This document shows, piece after piece, positions 43,913 to 53,440 of a stretch of DNA of 64,000 bases. Every line of letters starts with the position of its first letter. Positions within the stretch are counted from its first letter, which is position 1. The position numbers and the translations under genes are program-made. The notes beneath the pieces are model-generated. The model was not told the DNA's origin and ran no database searches. It saw only the letters and a program-made list of their open reading frames with translations. The stretch is taken from assembly GCF_001641125.1 (NCBI RefSeq), contig NZ_LWLP01000001.1, positions 3,349,803 to 3,413,802 of the forward strand. The letters run 5' to 3'. The DNA comes from Arthrobacter sp. OY3WO11 (GTDB taxonomy: Bacteria; Actinomycetota; Actinomycetes; Actinomycetales; Micrococcaceae).

Positions 43913-45319
43913 ATGACGAGCACGTTCCGCACCCTGACAGTCCCCCTGGATGGAAAAGATTTCCCCGGGGGGCTTCCTGCGTTTTTGGTCCGGGACGATG
44001 TCCTCTGCTGGACCCGGAGGGAAGCCGGGCTGGCTGGCTTCGGCGAGATTGCACGCTTCACGGCCACCGGCCCCGAGCGGTTCCTCGAGGCAGACATCTG
44101 GTGGCGGCACCTTGTCCTTGAGGCCGACGTCGCCGATTCCGTTGGGCTCCCCGGGACGGGCCCCGTGGCCTTCGGCTCCTTCGCCTTCTCCAAGACTTCC
44201 GCCCACGAGTCCCGGCTGATCGTGCCGGAGATCGCGGTGGGCGTGCGGGACGGGCAGGTCTGGCTGACCCAGCTGACGTTCGACGACGGCCCCCTCACTG
44301 AAGACACCGCCCGCGCCACGCTGGACCGCTGGCTCCGGAGCGCTGCGGCCCCTGCGGCAGGGCCCTCAGGAAGCACGACGGCGGCAGCGGACCCCTGCCC
44401 GGGGGACGGCACCTCGGGTGCCGTGCCCGCCAAGGCGGGCGGCGCCGTCGTACGCCCCCTCCCCCTTGCTGCCGGGGCAACCCTTCACACCGGCTCGCTG
44501 AGCGAAGAAGCCTGGATGGCGGCCGTCGAAGCGGGTGTGGCCGAGATCCGGACCGGGGCGCTGGAGAAGTTGGTCCTGGCACGGGACGTGGTGGCCACCA
44601 TCCCGTCTGGGGTGCACGCGGCCACGGTGCTGCGCGAACTCGCCGCACGCTACCGCGAGTGCTGGACGTACGGGGTGGACGGGCTCGTGGGGGCCACGCC
44701 GGAGATGCTGATCCAGGTGGAAGGACGCACCGCACAGGCGCGGGTGCTGGCCGGGACCCTGGACCGCCGGGATGCCCACGGCGAGGACGGCCTCCCGATG
44801 GATTACGCCACCCGGGTGCTGGCCGGCTCGGAAAAGCAGCGGCACGAGCACGAGATCGCCATCCAGTCGTTGACCACGCAGCTGGCGCCGTTCTCCGAAG
44901 CGATGAATGCGCACGACGAGCCGTTCATCCTGGAGCTGCCGAACGTGTGGCACTTGGCCTCGGACGTCAAGGCTGAGCTGGCCGAGATCGAGGGCCATGT
45001 GCCCACCTGCCTGGCGCTCATCAACGCCCTGCACCCCACCGCGGCCGTCTGTGGAACCCCCACCCAGGTTGCCGGCGCCCTGATCCGGAAGCTGGAACAC
45101 CTGGACCGGGGGCCGTACGCAGGCCCCGTGGGCTGGCTGGACGCAGCGGGCAACGGCGAATGGGGCATCGCACTGCGGGGAGCGGTCATCGAGTCCCCGG
45201 ACACCGTCCGGTTGTATGCCGGCTGCGGAATAGTTGACGGCTCACAGTCCGAGGCCGAGCTCGCGGAAACCTGGGCCAAGTTCCGGCCGATGCTGGAGTC
45301 GCTTGGCATCAGCAGCTGA
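43913..45319 (+). CDS. menF: Isochorismate synthase
   Basis: 468 residues of the chorismate-utilising enzyme family. Conserved parts are LEKLVLARDVVATIPSG, VGATPEMLIQVEGRTAQARV, LAGTLDRRD, LPNVWHLASDVKAEL and LHPTAAVCGTPTQVA. It converts chorismate to isochorismate, the first menaquinone step (a salicylate or siderophore role is an alternative, unsupported by neighbours). No ribosome site is seen; TAGTGT nine bases before the ATG may be a -10 box of a leaderless or short-leader transcript. Confidence 0.9.
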   Translation: MTSTFRTLTVPLDGKDFPGGLPAFLVRDDVLCWTRREAGLAGFGEIARFTATGPERFLEADIWWRHLVLEADVADSVGLPGTGPVAFGSFAFSKTSAHESRLIVPEIAVGVRDGQVWLTQLTFDDGPLTEDTARATLDRWLRSAAAPAAGPSGSTTAAADPCPGDGTSGAVPAKAGGAVVRPLPLAAGATLHTGSLSEEAWMAAVEAGVAEIRTGALEKLVLARDVVATIPSGVHAATVLRELAARYRECWTYGVDGLVGATPEMLIQVEGRTAQARVLAGTLDRRDAHGEDGLPMDYATRVLAGSEKQRHEHEIAIQSLTTQLAPFSEAMNAHDEPFILELPNVWHLASDVKAELAEIEGHVPTCLALINALHPTAAVCGTPTQVAGALIRKLEHLDRGPYAGPVGWLDAAGNGEWGIALRGAVIESPDTVRLYAGCGIVDGSQSEAELAETWAKFRPMLESLGISS

Positions 45320-45329
45320 CTCCCCCTCT

Positions 45330-45395
45330 CCCAACTAGGTAGCGCTAAGTGTCGCTTTGGGGTCTCAAAACGACACTTAGCGCTACCTAGTTGGG
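45330..45395. repeat. Intergenic inverted repeat, family B copy 2
   Basis: Arms 45330-45354 and 45371-45395 are perfect complements of 25 nt, starting CCCAACTAGGTAGCGCTAAG, with a 16-nt loop that differs from copy 1 at 24385-24450. It lies ten bases after the menF stop. Confidence 0.88.
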
Positions 45396-45564
45396 GAGGC
45401 AGTCCGGGATGGGAGACATCTTGTTCCCACGCGGGCTTGATTTCCCCTGTGATTTAGTTATCCAATAGTGAAACTTAGTTTCCTGTGATGCACATCTCAT
45501 AATCGGCGCTACACTATGAACCGATTTAGTACCGCATACTCCCCGCAACAAAAGGTAAGAAAAC
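45396..45564 (+). promoter_or_regulatory. Control region of the amino-acid ABC operon
   Basis: AT-richer than the surroundings. Contains the palindrome GAAACTTAGTTTC (45471-45483) flanked by two CCTGTGAT copies, and a TACACT box at 45510 with no strong -35. Operator and promoter positions are suggestive only. Confidence 0.35.
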
Positions 45565-46365
45565 ATGCAGCTCAAGTCCCTGGCCACGGCCAAAATGACC
45601 GCCAAGGCAGCAGCAGTCTTCGCCGCCGGCGCCCTCACCCTCACGGCGTGCGGCGGCAGTTCCACCCCTGCAGCCTCCGAGGGCGGCATCCAGCTCATCA
45701 ACGCCGGCAAGCTCACGGTCTGCGCGGACATCCCCTACGAGCCGTTCGAGTTCGAGAAGGACGGCGAGACTGTCGGCTTCGACGTGGACATCGCCAAGGA
45801 GCTCGCCAAGGACTTCGGTGCCGAACTGAGCATCGTTGACAGCTCCTTCGAAGCGATCGAGACCGGCACTGCCCTGACCCAGTGCGACCTGGGCATCTCC
45901 TCGATCTCCATCACGGACACCCGCAAGTCCGTCATGGACTTCTCCACCCCGTACCTCGACGACGACCTGGCCCTGGTGGCCAGCGAGGACTCCGGCATCA
46001 CCGGCCTGGATGACGCCAAAGGCAAGAAGGTTGGCGTGCAGCAGGCCACCACCGGCGCCGACTACGCCCAGGAGCAGGGCATCGACGCGCAGCAGTTCGA
46101 GGACACGGGCCTCCTGGTGCAGGCTCTTGAAGCCGGCACCATCGACGCCGCCCTGGGCAACCAGTCCGTCCTTGGCTACGCCATCAAGGACCAGCCCAAG
46201 TTCAAGAGCGTTGAGGACTTCGCAACCGGCGAGCAGCTGGGCATCTCCATCAAGAAGGGCAACACCGCAATGCTGGAGAAGGTCAACGGCACGCTTGAGC
46301 GCCTGACCGAGGACGGCTCCCTGGAGAAGTTCAAGACCACCTGGTTCGGCGAGACCGCCAAGTAG
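45565..46365 (+). CDS. Polar amino acid ABC transporter substrate-binding lipoprotein
   Basis: 266 residues. The signal peptide ends in the lipobox LTACGG, with the lipid-modified Cys near residue 29. The mature protein is a bacterial extracellular solute-binding protein family 3: ADIPYEPFEFEKDGETVGFD then VDIAKELAKDFG, CDLGISSISITDTRKSVMDF and GKKVGVQQATTGADYAQEQG. The substrate is probably glutamate, glutamine, cystine or a similar polar amino acid. It starts a three-gene operon, with a hairpin and 150 bp before the permease gene, usual for high binding-protein expression. Confidence 0.9.
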   Translation: MQLKSLATAKMTAKAAAVFAAGALTLTACGGSSTPAASEGGIQLINAGKLTVCADIPYEPFEFEKDGETVGFDVDIAKELAKDFGAELSIVDSSFEAIETGTALTQCDLGISSISITDTRKSVMDFSTPYLDDDLALVASEDSGITGLDDAKGKKVGVQQATTGADYAQEQGIDAQQFEDTGLLVQALEAGTIDAALGNQSVLGYAIKDQPKFKSVEDFATGEQLGISIKKGNTAMLEKVNGTLERLTEDGSLEKFKTTWFGETAK

Positions 46366-46383
46366 CCAACAACCGCCAAGTAG
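46354..46383 (+). repeat. Short tandem duplication over the stop codon
   Basis: ACCGCCAAGTAG occurs twice with an 18-bp period, at 46354-46365 (with the real stop) and 46372-46383. The second copy is in frame with the gene and gives another TAG, a backup stop. Confidence 0.8.
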
Positions 46384-46448
46384 TCGCCGTGCAGGCCTGG
46401 GGCTCCCCCGCCCGGCCCTCGTTACGGCCCTGAGAACTACGCAGCCGG

Positions 46449-46485
46449 GGCCCCGGACGAGCTGTACCGCAGTCCGTCCGGGGCC
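46449..46485 (+). terminator. Partial terminator between binding protein and permease genes
   Basis: GGCCCCGGACG (46449-46459) pairs perfectly with CGTCCGGGGCC (46475-46485), loop 15 nt, no U tract. Likely lowers transcription into the permease and ATPase genes or protects the upstream messenger. Confidence 0.55.
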
Positions 46486-46515
46486 TCTGCCACGCACAAC
46501 GAATGTGAGCAACCC

Positions 46516-47307
46516 ATGGCAATGACCGCACGTCAGCGAGCCAGAGTAAGCCTGTATGTCCAGGCCGGAATCTTTGTGGTGGCCATCGCCGCGCTGATCC
46601 TGGCCACCGACTGGGAGACCATCGGCAACAGCGTCTTCAACTTCGGCAAGATCGGCCCCATGTTCCCGGGCATCTTCGTCACCGGGCTGGTGAACACCCT
46701 GATCTACACGTTCCTCGGCTTCATCGTGGGCCTCTCCGGCGGCCTGCTGCTGGCCCTGATGAAGCTCTCCAGCTTTCCCCTGTACCGCTGGATCGCCTCC
46801 GGGTACATCGAGTTCTTCCGCGGCATCCCGGCGCTGCTGGTGTTCATCGCCTTCGGCTACGGCGTGCCGCTGGCCTTCGGCGTTTCCTGGAACATCACCG
46901 TGATTGTCATGGTTTCCCTTGGCATGGTGGCCTCGGCCTACATCGCCGAAACCCTCCGCGCAGGCCTGCAGGCGGTGCCCAAGGGCCAGCTGGAAGCCGC
47001 CCGTTCGCTGGGCATGCCCCAGTGGCGGGCCATGATCACCATCGTTATCCCCCAGGCCTTCAAGATCGTCCTGCCGCCCCTGACCAACGAGGTCATCCTG
47101 CTCACCAAGGATTCCTCGCTGATCTACGTCCTGGGCCTCACTGCTTCCCAGTACGAGCTCACCAAGTTCGGCCGCGATGGCATCTCCAGCCTGGGCGCGG
47201 GCCTCACGCCGCTGCTGGTGGCCGGCGCTTTCTACCTGGTGATCACCATCCCCCTGAGCTTCCTGGCCCGGAAGTTCGAAAGCCGCACCGCGCGGAACAA
47301 TCGATAG
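46516..47307 (+). CDS. Polar amino acid ABC transporter permease
   Basis: 263 residues. About six hydrophobic helices; VTGLVNTLIYTFLGFIVGLS near the first helix pair and the EAA-type loop AETLRAGLQAVPKGQLEAAR then SLGMPQWRAMITIVIPQAFK mark the His/Glu/Gln/Arg permease family. It makes the membrane pore together with itself, as only one permease gene is present (homodimer). GAGCAACCC precedes the ATG. The ATPase gene starts 12 bp after the stop. Confidence 0.9.
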   Translation: MAMTARQRARVSLYVQAGIFVVAIAALILATDWETIGNSVFNFGKIGPMFPGIFVTGLVNTLIYTFLGFIVGLSGGLLLALMKLSSFPLYRWIASGYIEFFRGIPALLVFIAFGYGVPLAFGVSWNITVIVMVSLGMVASAYIAETLRAGLQAVPKGQLEAARSLGMPQWRAMITIVIPQAFKIVLPPLTNEVILLTKDSSLIYVLGLTASQYELTKFGRDGISSLGAGLTPLLVAGAFYLVITIPLSFLARKFESRTARNNR

Positions 47308-47319
47308 GCAGGGAAGACC

Positions 47320-48123
<804 letters not shown>

Positions 48124-48148
48124 GGCCTCTTCGCTTTCGCTACGTACA

Positions 48149-48189
48149 ATCCCCGGCGCTACGGATTTTCCGCAGCGCCGGGGATTTTC
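48149..48189 (+). terminator. Rho-independent terminator of the amino-acid ABC operon
   Basis: ATCCCCGGCGCT pairs with AGCGCCGGGGAT (12 bp) over a 13-nt loop, followed by TTTCT, 25 bp after the stop codon. Confidence 0.8.
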
Positions 48190-48373
48190 TGCGTCACGGG
48201 GCAATCAGCGCCTCGCTTGTGAAGGAGGCGCACGACGGCGGCACGCGCCTCCTGTGCGGGCATTTACTTCCGCGGTGCCGGGGCACACAATAGGTCCCAT
48301 CACAGCCCTGGCTCAGCAGCGCGCTGCCCGTCCGGCCGCCGTCCCGCGCGGCGGCGCATCCAGGAGCGCAGAG

Positions 48374-49588
48374 ATGAATCCCCAAGCCCCACCCCCGCAG
48401 GCGGCAGTATCCGAACGTGCCGCGCGGCTGGCATCAGTACCCTCGTTCCAGCGGGTTGACTCCTTCATCCGGCGGTATCTCAACCGGGGTCAGGACCAGC
48501 GCACCGTCTGCGACTTCACGTTCGGCAACCCCCACCAGATGCCTCCGGACCGCTGCGTCAACACTTTGCGGGATGCCCTGGTTCCCCGCGATGACCAGTG
48601 GTTTGCTTACAAAACCAACGTCGAGACGGCGCAGGAAGCGGCCGCGCAATCCCTTGAACGGCTGCTGGACGTGCCTTTCAGGACAGAGGACATCTTCCTC
48701 ACCACGGGCGGGTTCGCCGCGATCGCCCTGGCGCTGAAGACCGTTGCGGACCCCGGCGACGAGGTGGTCTACAGCCTGCCGCCGTGGTTCCTGTACGAGC
48801 CGCTGATCCTCGAAGCCGGGCTCGTTCCGGTGAAGGTCAAGGTCCACACCGCCACGTTCGATCTGCACCTCGCCGCAATCGAAGCGGCCATCACGGAGCG
48901 GACGCGGGTTGTGATCGTCAATTCGCCCAACAACCCCACCGGACGGATCTATCCCCCAGAGCTGCTGCTTCGGCTCGCCGACCTGCTGGAAACTGCGTCT
49001 GCAAGGATTGGGCGGCGCATCTACCTCATCTCGGACGAGGCCTACAACCGCATTGTGTTCGACGGCGTGCGGTTCCACAGCCCGGCGGAGTTCTACCCGT
49101 ACACGCTGCTGGCTTACTCCTATGGCAAGACCCACCTCTCCCCTGGCCAGCGGGTAGGGTATCTGGCCCTCCCTCCGGCCATGCCGCACCGGGACGAGAT
49201 GGCGCCGGCTATCAGCGGCCTGCAGGTAGCGATGGGCTGGGTGTACCCCAACGCGCTGCTGCAGCACGCGCTTCCCGAACTGGAGAAGTTCTCCATCGAC
49301 GTCGGCCAGCTGGAGCGGCGCAGGGACCGCCTGGTGGACGCGCTCGGCGGCATGGGTTACCGCATGCGGCCGCCGGAGGGCACGTTCTACTTGTTCGTCA
49401 GCACGCCCGGTCCGGACGACGAAGCCTTCACCGAGTCCCTCGCCCGCCGCGACGTCTTCGTTTTCCCGGGCACGCTGTTCGAGACGCCCGGGTTCTTCCG
49501 GATTTCCCTGACAGCCAACGAGGACATGATCGAGCGGAGCCTGCCCACATTCGCAGCAGCGATCAAGGAAAGCAGGAGCGGAACATGA
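48374..49588 (+). CDS. PLP-dependent aminotransferase class I/II
   Basis: 404 residues from the ATG at 48374, with AGGAG seven bases before; the open frame extends 40 codons more. PLP signatures are VIVNSPNNPTGRIYPPE, IYLISDEAYNRIVFDG (Asp and Tyr), and the Schiff-base lysine in YSYGKTHLSPGQRVGYLAL. The Arg for the carboxylate is in FFRISLTAN. The amino donor is unknown. Its stop overlaps the next start (ATGA), so it is coupled to the VOC-family gene. Confidence 0.87.
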   Translation: MNPQAPPPQAAVSERAARLASVPSFQRVDSFIRRYLNRGQDQRTVCDFTFGNPHQMPPDRCVNTLRDALVPRDDQWFAYKTNVETAQEAAAQSLERLLDVPFRTEDIFLTTGGFAAIALALKTVADPGDEVVYSLPPWFLYEPLILEAGLVPVKVKVHTATFDLHLAAIEAAITERTRVVIVNSPNNPTGRIYPPELLLRLADLLETASARIGRRIYLISDEAYNRIVFDGVRFHSPAEFYPYTLLAYSYGKTHLSPGQRVGYLALPPAMPHRDEMAPAISGLQVAMGWVYPNALLQHALPELEKFSIDVGQLERRRDRLVDALGGMGYRMRPPEGTFYLFVSTPGPDDEAFTESLARRDVFVFPGTLFETPGFFRISLTANEDMIERSLPTFAAAIKESRSGT

Positions 49589-50433
49589 ACGGACGGACGT
49601 ATCCGCCGGGGGTGCCGTGCTGGATCGACACAACCCAGCCTGACATCGATGCGGCAGCAACCTTCTATGCCGGACTCTTTGGCTGGACGTTCAGGGAAGC
49701 AGCTCCGGGCGGCGGGGCGGACCGCTACCTGGTGGCCCAGCTGGACGGTGCGGACGTGGCAGGGATCGCCAGCGGCCGCGAAGAGACAACGGCCTGGAGC
49801 ACGTACATTAGTGTCGAGGACGCAGATGCCGCGGTGGACCGGCTGGTGGCTGCCGGTGCCGGGTTGCGGGCGCCGGCAACGGGCGCGGGAGAGGACGGCC
49901 GCAGCGCGGCACTGGCTGATCCGGAGGGCGTGGAATTCCGCCTCTGGCAGCCGAAGCGGCAAGGTGGGGCACAGTCCGTCAACCAGCCCGGGACGTGGAA
50001 CTTCAGCGACCTCCACACACGCAACCCCGAGGCTGCCGTCGGCTTCTACCATGGCGCATTCGGCTGGCAGGTGGACAAGGTGGGCTTCGGGGCGGACGGC
50101 GCCGACTTCGGAATGATGGTCCGTATGCCCGGGTACGGCGATCACCTTGAAGCGACCGTCGATCCGGAGATCAGGGCACGGCAGTCCGAGTTCGCGGCTC
50201 CGCCGGGCTTCGCGGACGCCGTCGCCTGGATCGTGCCCATTGGAGCTAACCGGACGCCGCACTGGCATGTCACGTTTGCTGTCGCCGACCGGGACCAGAC
50301 GGCCCTCGACGCCGAACGGCTCGGTGCCCAGGTCCTCAGGCAGGACGACACGGGGTGGACGCGCGAGGCCATGATCCGGGACCCGCAGGGGGCGGTCTTC
50401 ACCGCCAGCCAGTTCACACCGCCGATGGGATAG
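49585..50433 (+). CDS. VOC-family protein with two glyoxalase-like domains
   Basis: 282 residues, two copies of the glyoxalase/bleomycin resistance fold. Copy 1 (about 8-125) begins PCWIDTTQPDIDAAATFYAG then LFGWTF; copy 2 (about 145-280) begins WNFSDLHTRNPEAAVGFYHG then AFGWQV. Metal-ligand candidates are His in HTRNPE and HWHVTFAV, but the classic Glu/His set is incomplete in copy 1. Relatives include hydroxylases, isomerases and antibiotic-binding proteins. An AGGAG site precedes the ATG, which overlaps the aminotransferase stop. Confidence 0.82.
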   Translation: MNGRTYPPGVPCWIDTTQPDIDAAATFYAGLFGWTFREAAPGGGADRYLVAQLDGADVAGIASGREETTAWSTYISVEDADAAVDRLVAAGAGLRAPATGAGEDGRSAALADPEGVEFRLWQPKRQGGAQSVNQPGTWNFSDLHTRNPEAAVGFYHGAFGWQVDKVGFGADGADFGMMVRMPGYGDHLEATVDPEIRARQSEFAAPPGFADAVAWIVPIGANRTPHWHVTFAVADRDQTALDAERLGAQVLRQDDTGWTREAMIRDPQGAVFTASQFTPPMG

Positions 50434-50500
50434 GTGGCGCATTGGGAACTCCGGCAACCCCGGAAAGCCTGCCGCTCAGCCCACCGCCTGGTTGCGTGGC

Positions 50501-51043
50501 TTATCTTCCAGTGCGTACTGCAACCACGTGGAAGGCAAGGTCGAAGTAGCGGCCCACGAAGCCCCCTGCACCCGTGATGCCGAACGAATAACGGTCCAGG
50601 TGGTTGGCCTGCGCCGTAAGGCGGATTTGGCCGGGAGCCAGGGCGTCCCAGGACAGGACTGTGACCTCCGCGGCAGCTTCCACTCCGTGCATAGCCACAA
50701 TCCCGGCAAGAAGAATGGGACCTCCGTCTTCGCGAATCCCCGTTGACGAGAACGCGATGATCGGAAAGGCGGCCACATCGAACAGGCCCCGGCCTTTGAC
50801 GTCGCGGTCCCGGCGCTCGTTGGCCGAGTCGAAACTGGCCGAGTCGATGATGGCACTGGCGCTGCTCCCTGCCAATGTTGACGCGACATTCAGCAGTCCT
50901 GAGGAGATGGTGAAGTCGGCGCGGACCCTGCCCAGTCCAAACATATGCCGCGAGGCGTAGGTGACGCCTGAGCGTTCGGGGTCGATACGGTACTCACCAG
51001 CCTCGGGCAACTTGTGGATTTGTACGGCTGGTTCGGCGGTCAC
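50501..51043 (-). CDS. YceI-family lipocalin-like protein
   Basis: 180 residues from the GTG at 51043 (AAGGA eight bases before); the frame is open for 41 further codons. Typical YceI sequences are YRIDPERSGVTYASRHMFGL, VDWTL-like VRADFTISSGLL, SFDSANERRDRDVKGRGLFD and FPIIAFSSTGIRE. YceI proteins bind isoprenoid lipids such as polyprenols. No signal peptide is visible, so this member is cytoplasmic. It diverges from a MarR-type gene across a region with two similar operator sites. Confidence 0.88.
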   Translation of the reverse strand: MTAEPAVQIHKLPEAGEYRIDPERSGVTYASRHMFGLGRVRADFTISSGLLNVASTLAGSSASAIIDSASFDSANERRDRDVKGRGLFDVAAFPIIAFSSTGIREDGGPILLAGIVAMHGVEAAAEVTVLSWDALAPGQIRLTAQANHLDRYSFGITGAGGFVGRYFDLAFHVVAVRTGR

Positions 51044-51089
51044 GGCGGATTCCTTAGGCTTGGCCCGATTCCCCCCGCGCCGGGCAATT

Positions 51090-51141
51090 GCTGACGTATC
51101 AACAACCCTGCTCCTGTTATGCTGACGTGTCAACAACTCTG
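51090..51141. promoter_or_regulatory. Two operator sites between yceI-like and marR-like genes
   Basis: Two 21-nt direct repeats, GCTGACGTATCAACAAC at 51090 and GCTGACGTGTCAACAAC at 51121, share 19 of 21 bases and are 31 bp apart (three helical turns). Each holds a palindromic core of the type TGACGTGTCA. Their place between divergent genes fits a MarR-controlled operator pair. Confidence 0.6.
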
Positions 51142-51167
51142 TGGTTCCTCCAGGGATAGGATGCACG

Positions 51168-51632
51168 TTGCCTGAGTATCGCCGCCTGACCCGGGACGAA
51201 GAAGAAGTCTGGTTCGCCTACATCCACTTCACCCGCCAGTTGGCAGCCGGGATGGAGAGGCAGCTGGCGGGGAGCGGCGTATCAGGCGCCGATTACCAGA
51301 TGCTCGCCCCGCTTGCCGGAGCCGGGGCCGCCGGGATGCGCGCCCGGGACCTTGGACACAGTGCCGGGTGGGACCGCAGCAGGCTTGCGCACCAGCTTCG
51401 GCGGATGGAGGAACGCGGCCTGGTCACCCGGGAACCGGCGAGCGATGACGCCCGCGGCATCATAGTTCACCTCACCGAAGGGGGGCGGGCTGCACTGCGC
51501 GCGGCATCACCGGGCCACCTCGAATGGGTCCGGGAGCATTTTCTTGACTTGTTGACACCTGCGGAACGCCGGCTGTTGATAGGGCTTTCCAGGCGGGTGA
51601 TGGACAACATTGAGCCGGAATCCCGGCCCTAG
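51168..51632 (+). CDS. MarR-family transcriptional regulator
   Basis: 154 residues from the TTG at 51168, chosen for AGGGATAGGATG upstream; a GTG nine codons earlier lacks such a site. The winged helix is seen in MRARDLGHSAGWDRSRLAHQ and RMEERGLVTREPASDDARGI, a MarR signature with the DR-like wing. It probably represses itself and the divergent YceI-like gene through the two sites in between. The ligand is unknown. Confidence 0.87.
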   Translation: MPEYRRLTRDEEEVWFAYIHFTRQLAAGMERQLAGSGVSGADYQMLAPLAGAGAAGMRARDLGHSAGWDRSRLAHQLRRMEERGLVTREPASDDARGIIVHLTEGGRAALRAASPGHLEWVREHFLDLLTPAERRLLIGLSRRVMDNIEPESRP

Positions 51633-53419
51633 CGCGTCAACACTCCTCCGACTGCGGCAGCCACGGCTTCCTTGATCCTGCCGTGCAGGGCGCGCAGGCC
51701 GCTGCGGTCCGTGCGGACTTCAACGATGCTGCGCCCCTCGATCGGCCGTGCGAGGGCCTCGGCGAGTGCCGCCGTCGTACTTACCGCGCAATGCCCGACG
51801 CCGTATGCCGCCGCGAGGGCTGCGAGGTCTACTAAGTGCGGGGTGCCAAAGAGGCGTTCGACGGCGTCGCCGTACGTTCCGGCCTCACGCACGGCGCCGT
51901 GTTCCAGCAGGTCGAAGATGGCCCCGCCGGAGTCGTTGAGGACGACGATCCGCAGCGCAGGCTGTTCTTCTCCGGCGCCGAGGAGCAGGCCGCCGACGTC
52001 GTGCAGGAACGTGACGTCGCCCAGCAGGACAGTAGTTTCCTGCCGGCCGCCGATGGCGATGCCCGTAGCCGTGGAGATGGTGCCGTCGATCCCGGCGAGG
52101 CCACGGTTGGCGTACACGGTGGCGGCTGGCTCCGGGGCGGGCAGGCCAGCGAGGTCCACGTCGCGGATGCCGTTGGACGAACCCAGGAGCAGCTGCCCGC
52201 GGGCGTGCTTCCACACCAGCGAGCCCACTGACGGGCCAGTCGCGGGAGCCTCAGCGGAAAGTATTCCATCCAGGGCATGCTGGGCCGCCGAAGCCGCGAG
52301 CAACCAGGTATCCAGCCATTCTGCGGTCCCCCGGCCGGCGAAGTCTGCCAGGTCGGCGAGGCTTTCCAGCGGCAGCTCGGTGCGGCGCCCGGGCTCGTAC
52401 CAGGCCACCGGTACGGGCTGGTAGAGGGCTGCCTGGACATCGGCCCTGGCCAGAAGCGCGGCGACCGGGCGGGACAGCGTAGGCCGGCCGAAGAGGACCA
52501 CACGTTCAATCGGCATGGCCGCGCCGGGACCGAAGTGCTCCAGCAGCAGCCGGTAGGGACCAACCGCGTTCGGCCCGAAGCGGGCATTGGAGGACGGCTC
52601 CGCCAGCAGCGGCAGGCCGTGGGCGCGGGCAAACGCCTCGGCGACGGGCCCGGCGTCGTGCCCGGCGAGTACTACGGTGCGGCGCTCCGGCAGGTCGGTT
52701 GACGCTCGCGGCAGATTCATGATGAGCGGCTCGGTGCCGATCCGGTAGTGCTGCCGTTCAGCCGCAGGCGGCAGCTCCTCCCCCTGCGACGGAACCAGCG
52801 GATCGCGGAACGCCAGGTTCAGCTGGACCGGGCCGGGCGGCAGGTCCAGGAACGCGCCGGTGGCGGCGGACAGGCCGGTCTGGATAGCACGCCGGGGGTC
52901 GGTGCCAGCGGCTATGTCGACGGCGAAGCGTACCTGCTCGCCGAACAGGTCAGGCTGGACGGTGGTCTGGTTGGCGCCGGTTCCCCGGAGCTCGTCGGGG
53001 CGATCGGCGGACAGCACCACCAACGGAACCGCGGCATGGTTGGCCTCCATTACGGCGGGCATCAGGTTCCCGACGGCGGTCCCGGACGTTGTCAGCACGG
53101 CGGCGGGCGATCCCGTGGCCAGCGCCAGGCCCAGCGCCGTGAACCCGGCCGAACGCTCGTCGATCCGGACCAGCAGGTCCACCCTGCCCTCGGCGGAAGC
53201 CTCGGCAAGGGCGTACGCCATGGGGGCCGAACGGGATCCCGGCGAGACCACCACGTGCTGCACACCGCCGTCGATCAATACCCCCACGGCAATCCGCGCC
53301 GCCGCCAACGCACTCAGCCCAGCCCCGTCACCGGAAGCCTCGCTCTGCTTTGGGTCAGAAGAGGCGTCAGAAGCGGCGTCAGGCGTGGTGTCCGGGGAAG
53401 GCTCGTTCAGCGAAGTCAC
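51629..53419 (-). CDS. menD: 2-succinyl-5-enolpyruvyl-6-hydroxy-3-cyclohexene-1-carboxylate synthase
   Basis: 596 residues from the GTG at 53419; no strong ribosome site is visible. Characteristic parts are HVVVSPGSRSAPMAYALAEA, VDLLVRIDERSAGFTALGLA, TTSGTAVGNLMPAVMEANHA and VLSADRPDELRGTGANQTT (ThDP/PYR domain), and in the C-terminal PP domain ANRGLAGIDGTISTATGIAI and IVVLNDSGGAIFDLLEHG. It adds the succinyl group from 2-oxoglutarate to isochorismate. Convergent overlap of four bases with the MarR gene stop. An unusual palindrome lies directly upstream. Confidence 0.92.
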   Translation of the reverse strand: MTSLNEPSPDTTPDAASDASSDPKQSEASGDGAGLSALAAARIAVGVLIDGGVQHVVVSPGSRSAPMAYALAEASAEGRVDLLVRIDERSAGFTALGLALATGSPAAVLTTSGTAVGNLMPAVMEANHAAVPLVVLSADRPDELRGTGANQTTVQPDLFGEQVRFAVDIAAGTDPRRAIQTGLSAATGAFLDLPPGPVQLNLAFRDPLVPSQGEELPPAAERQHYRIGTEPLIMNLPRASTDLPERRTVVLAGHDAGPVAEAFARAHGLPLLAEPSSNARFGPNAVGPYRLLLEHFGPGAAMPIERVVLFGRPTLSRPVAALLARADVQAALYQPVPVAWYEPGRRTELPLESLADLADFAGRGTAEWLDTWLLAASAAQHALDGILSAEAPATGPSVGSLVWKHARGQLLLGSSNGIRDVDLAGLPAPEPAATVYANRGLAGIDGTISTATGIAIGGRQETTVLLGDVTFLHDVGGLLLGAGEEQPALRIVVLNDSGGAIFDLLEHGAVREAGTYGDAVERLFGTPHLVDLAALAAAYGVGHCAVSTTAALAEALARPIEGRSIVEVRTDRSGLRALHGRIKEAVAAAVGGVLTR

Positions 53420-53440
53420 CAAACCAGTCTGCCACCCCCG

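Noticed and set aside
45396..45564. Riboswitch before the amino-acid importer
   Set aside because: The region is AT-rich and has a short palindrome but no long stem set or recognisable aptamer core.
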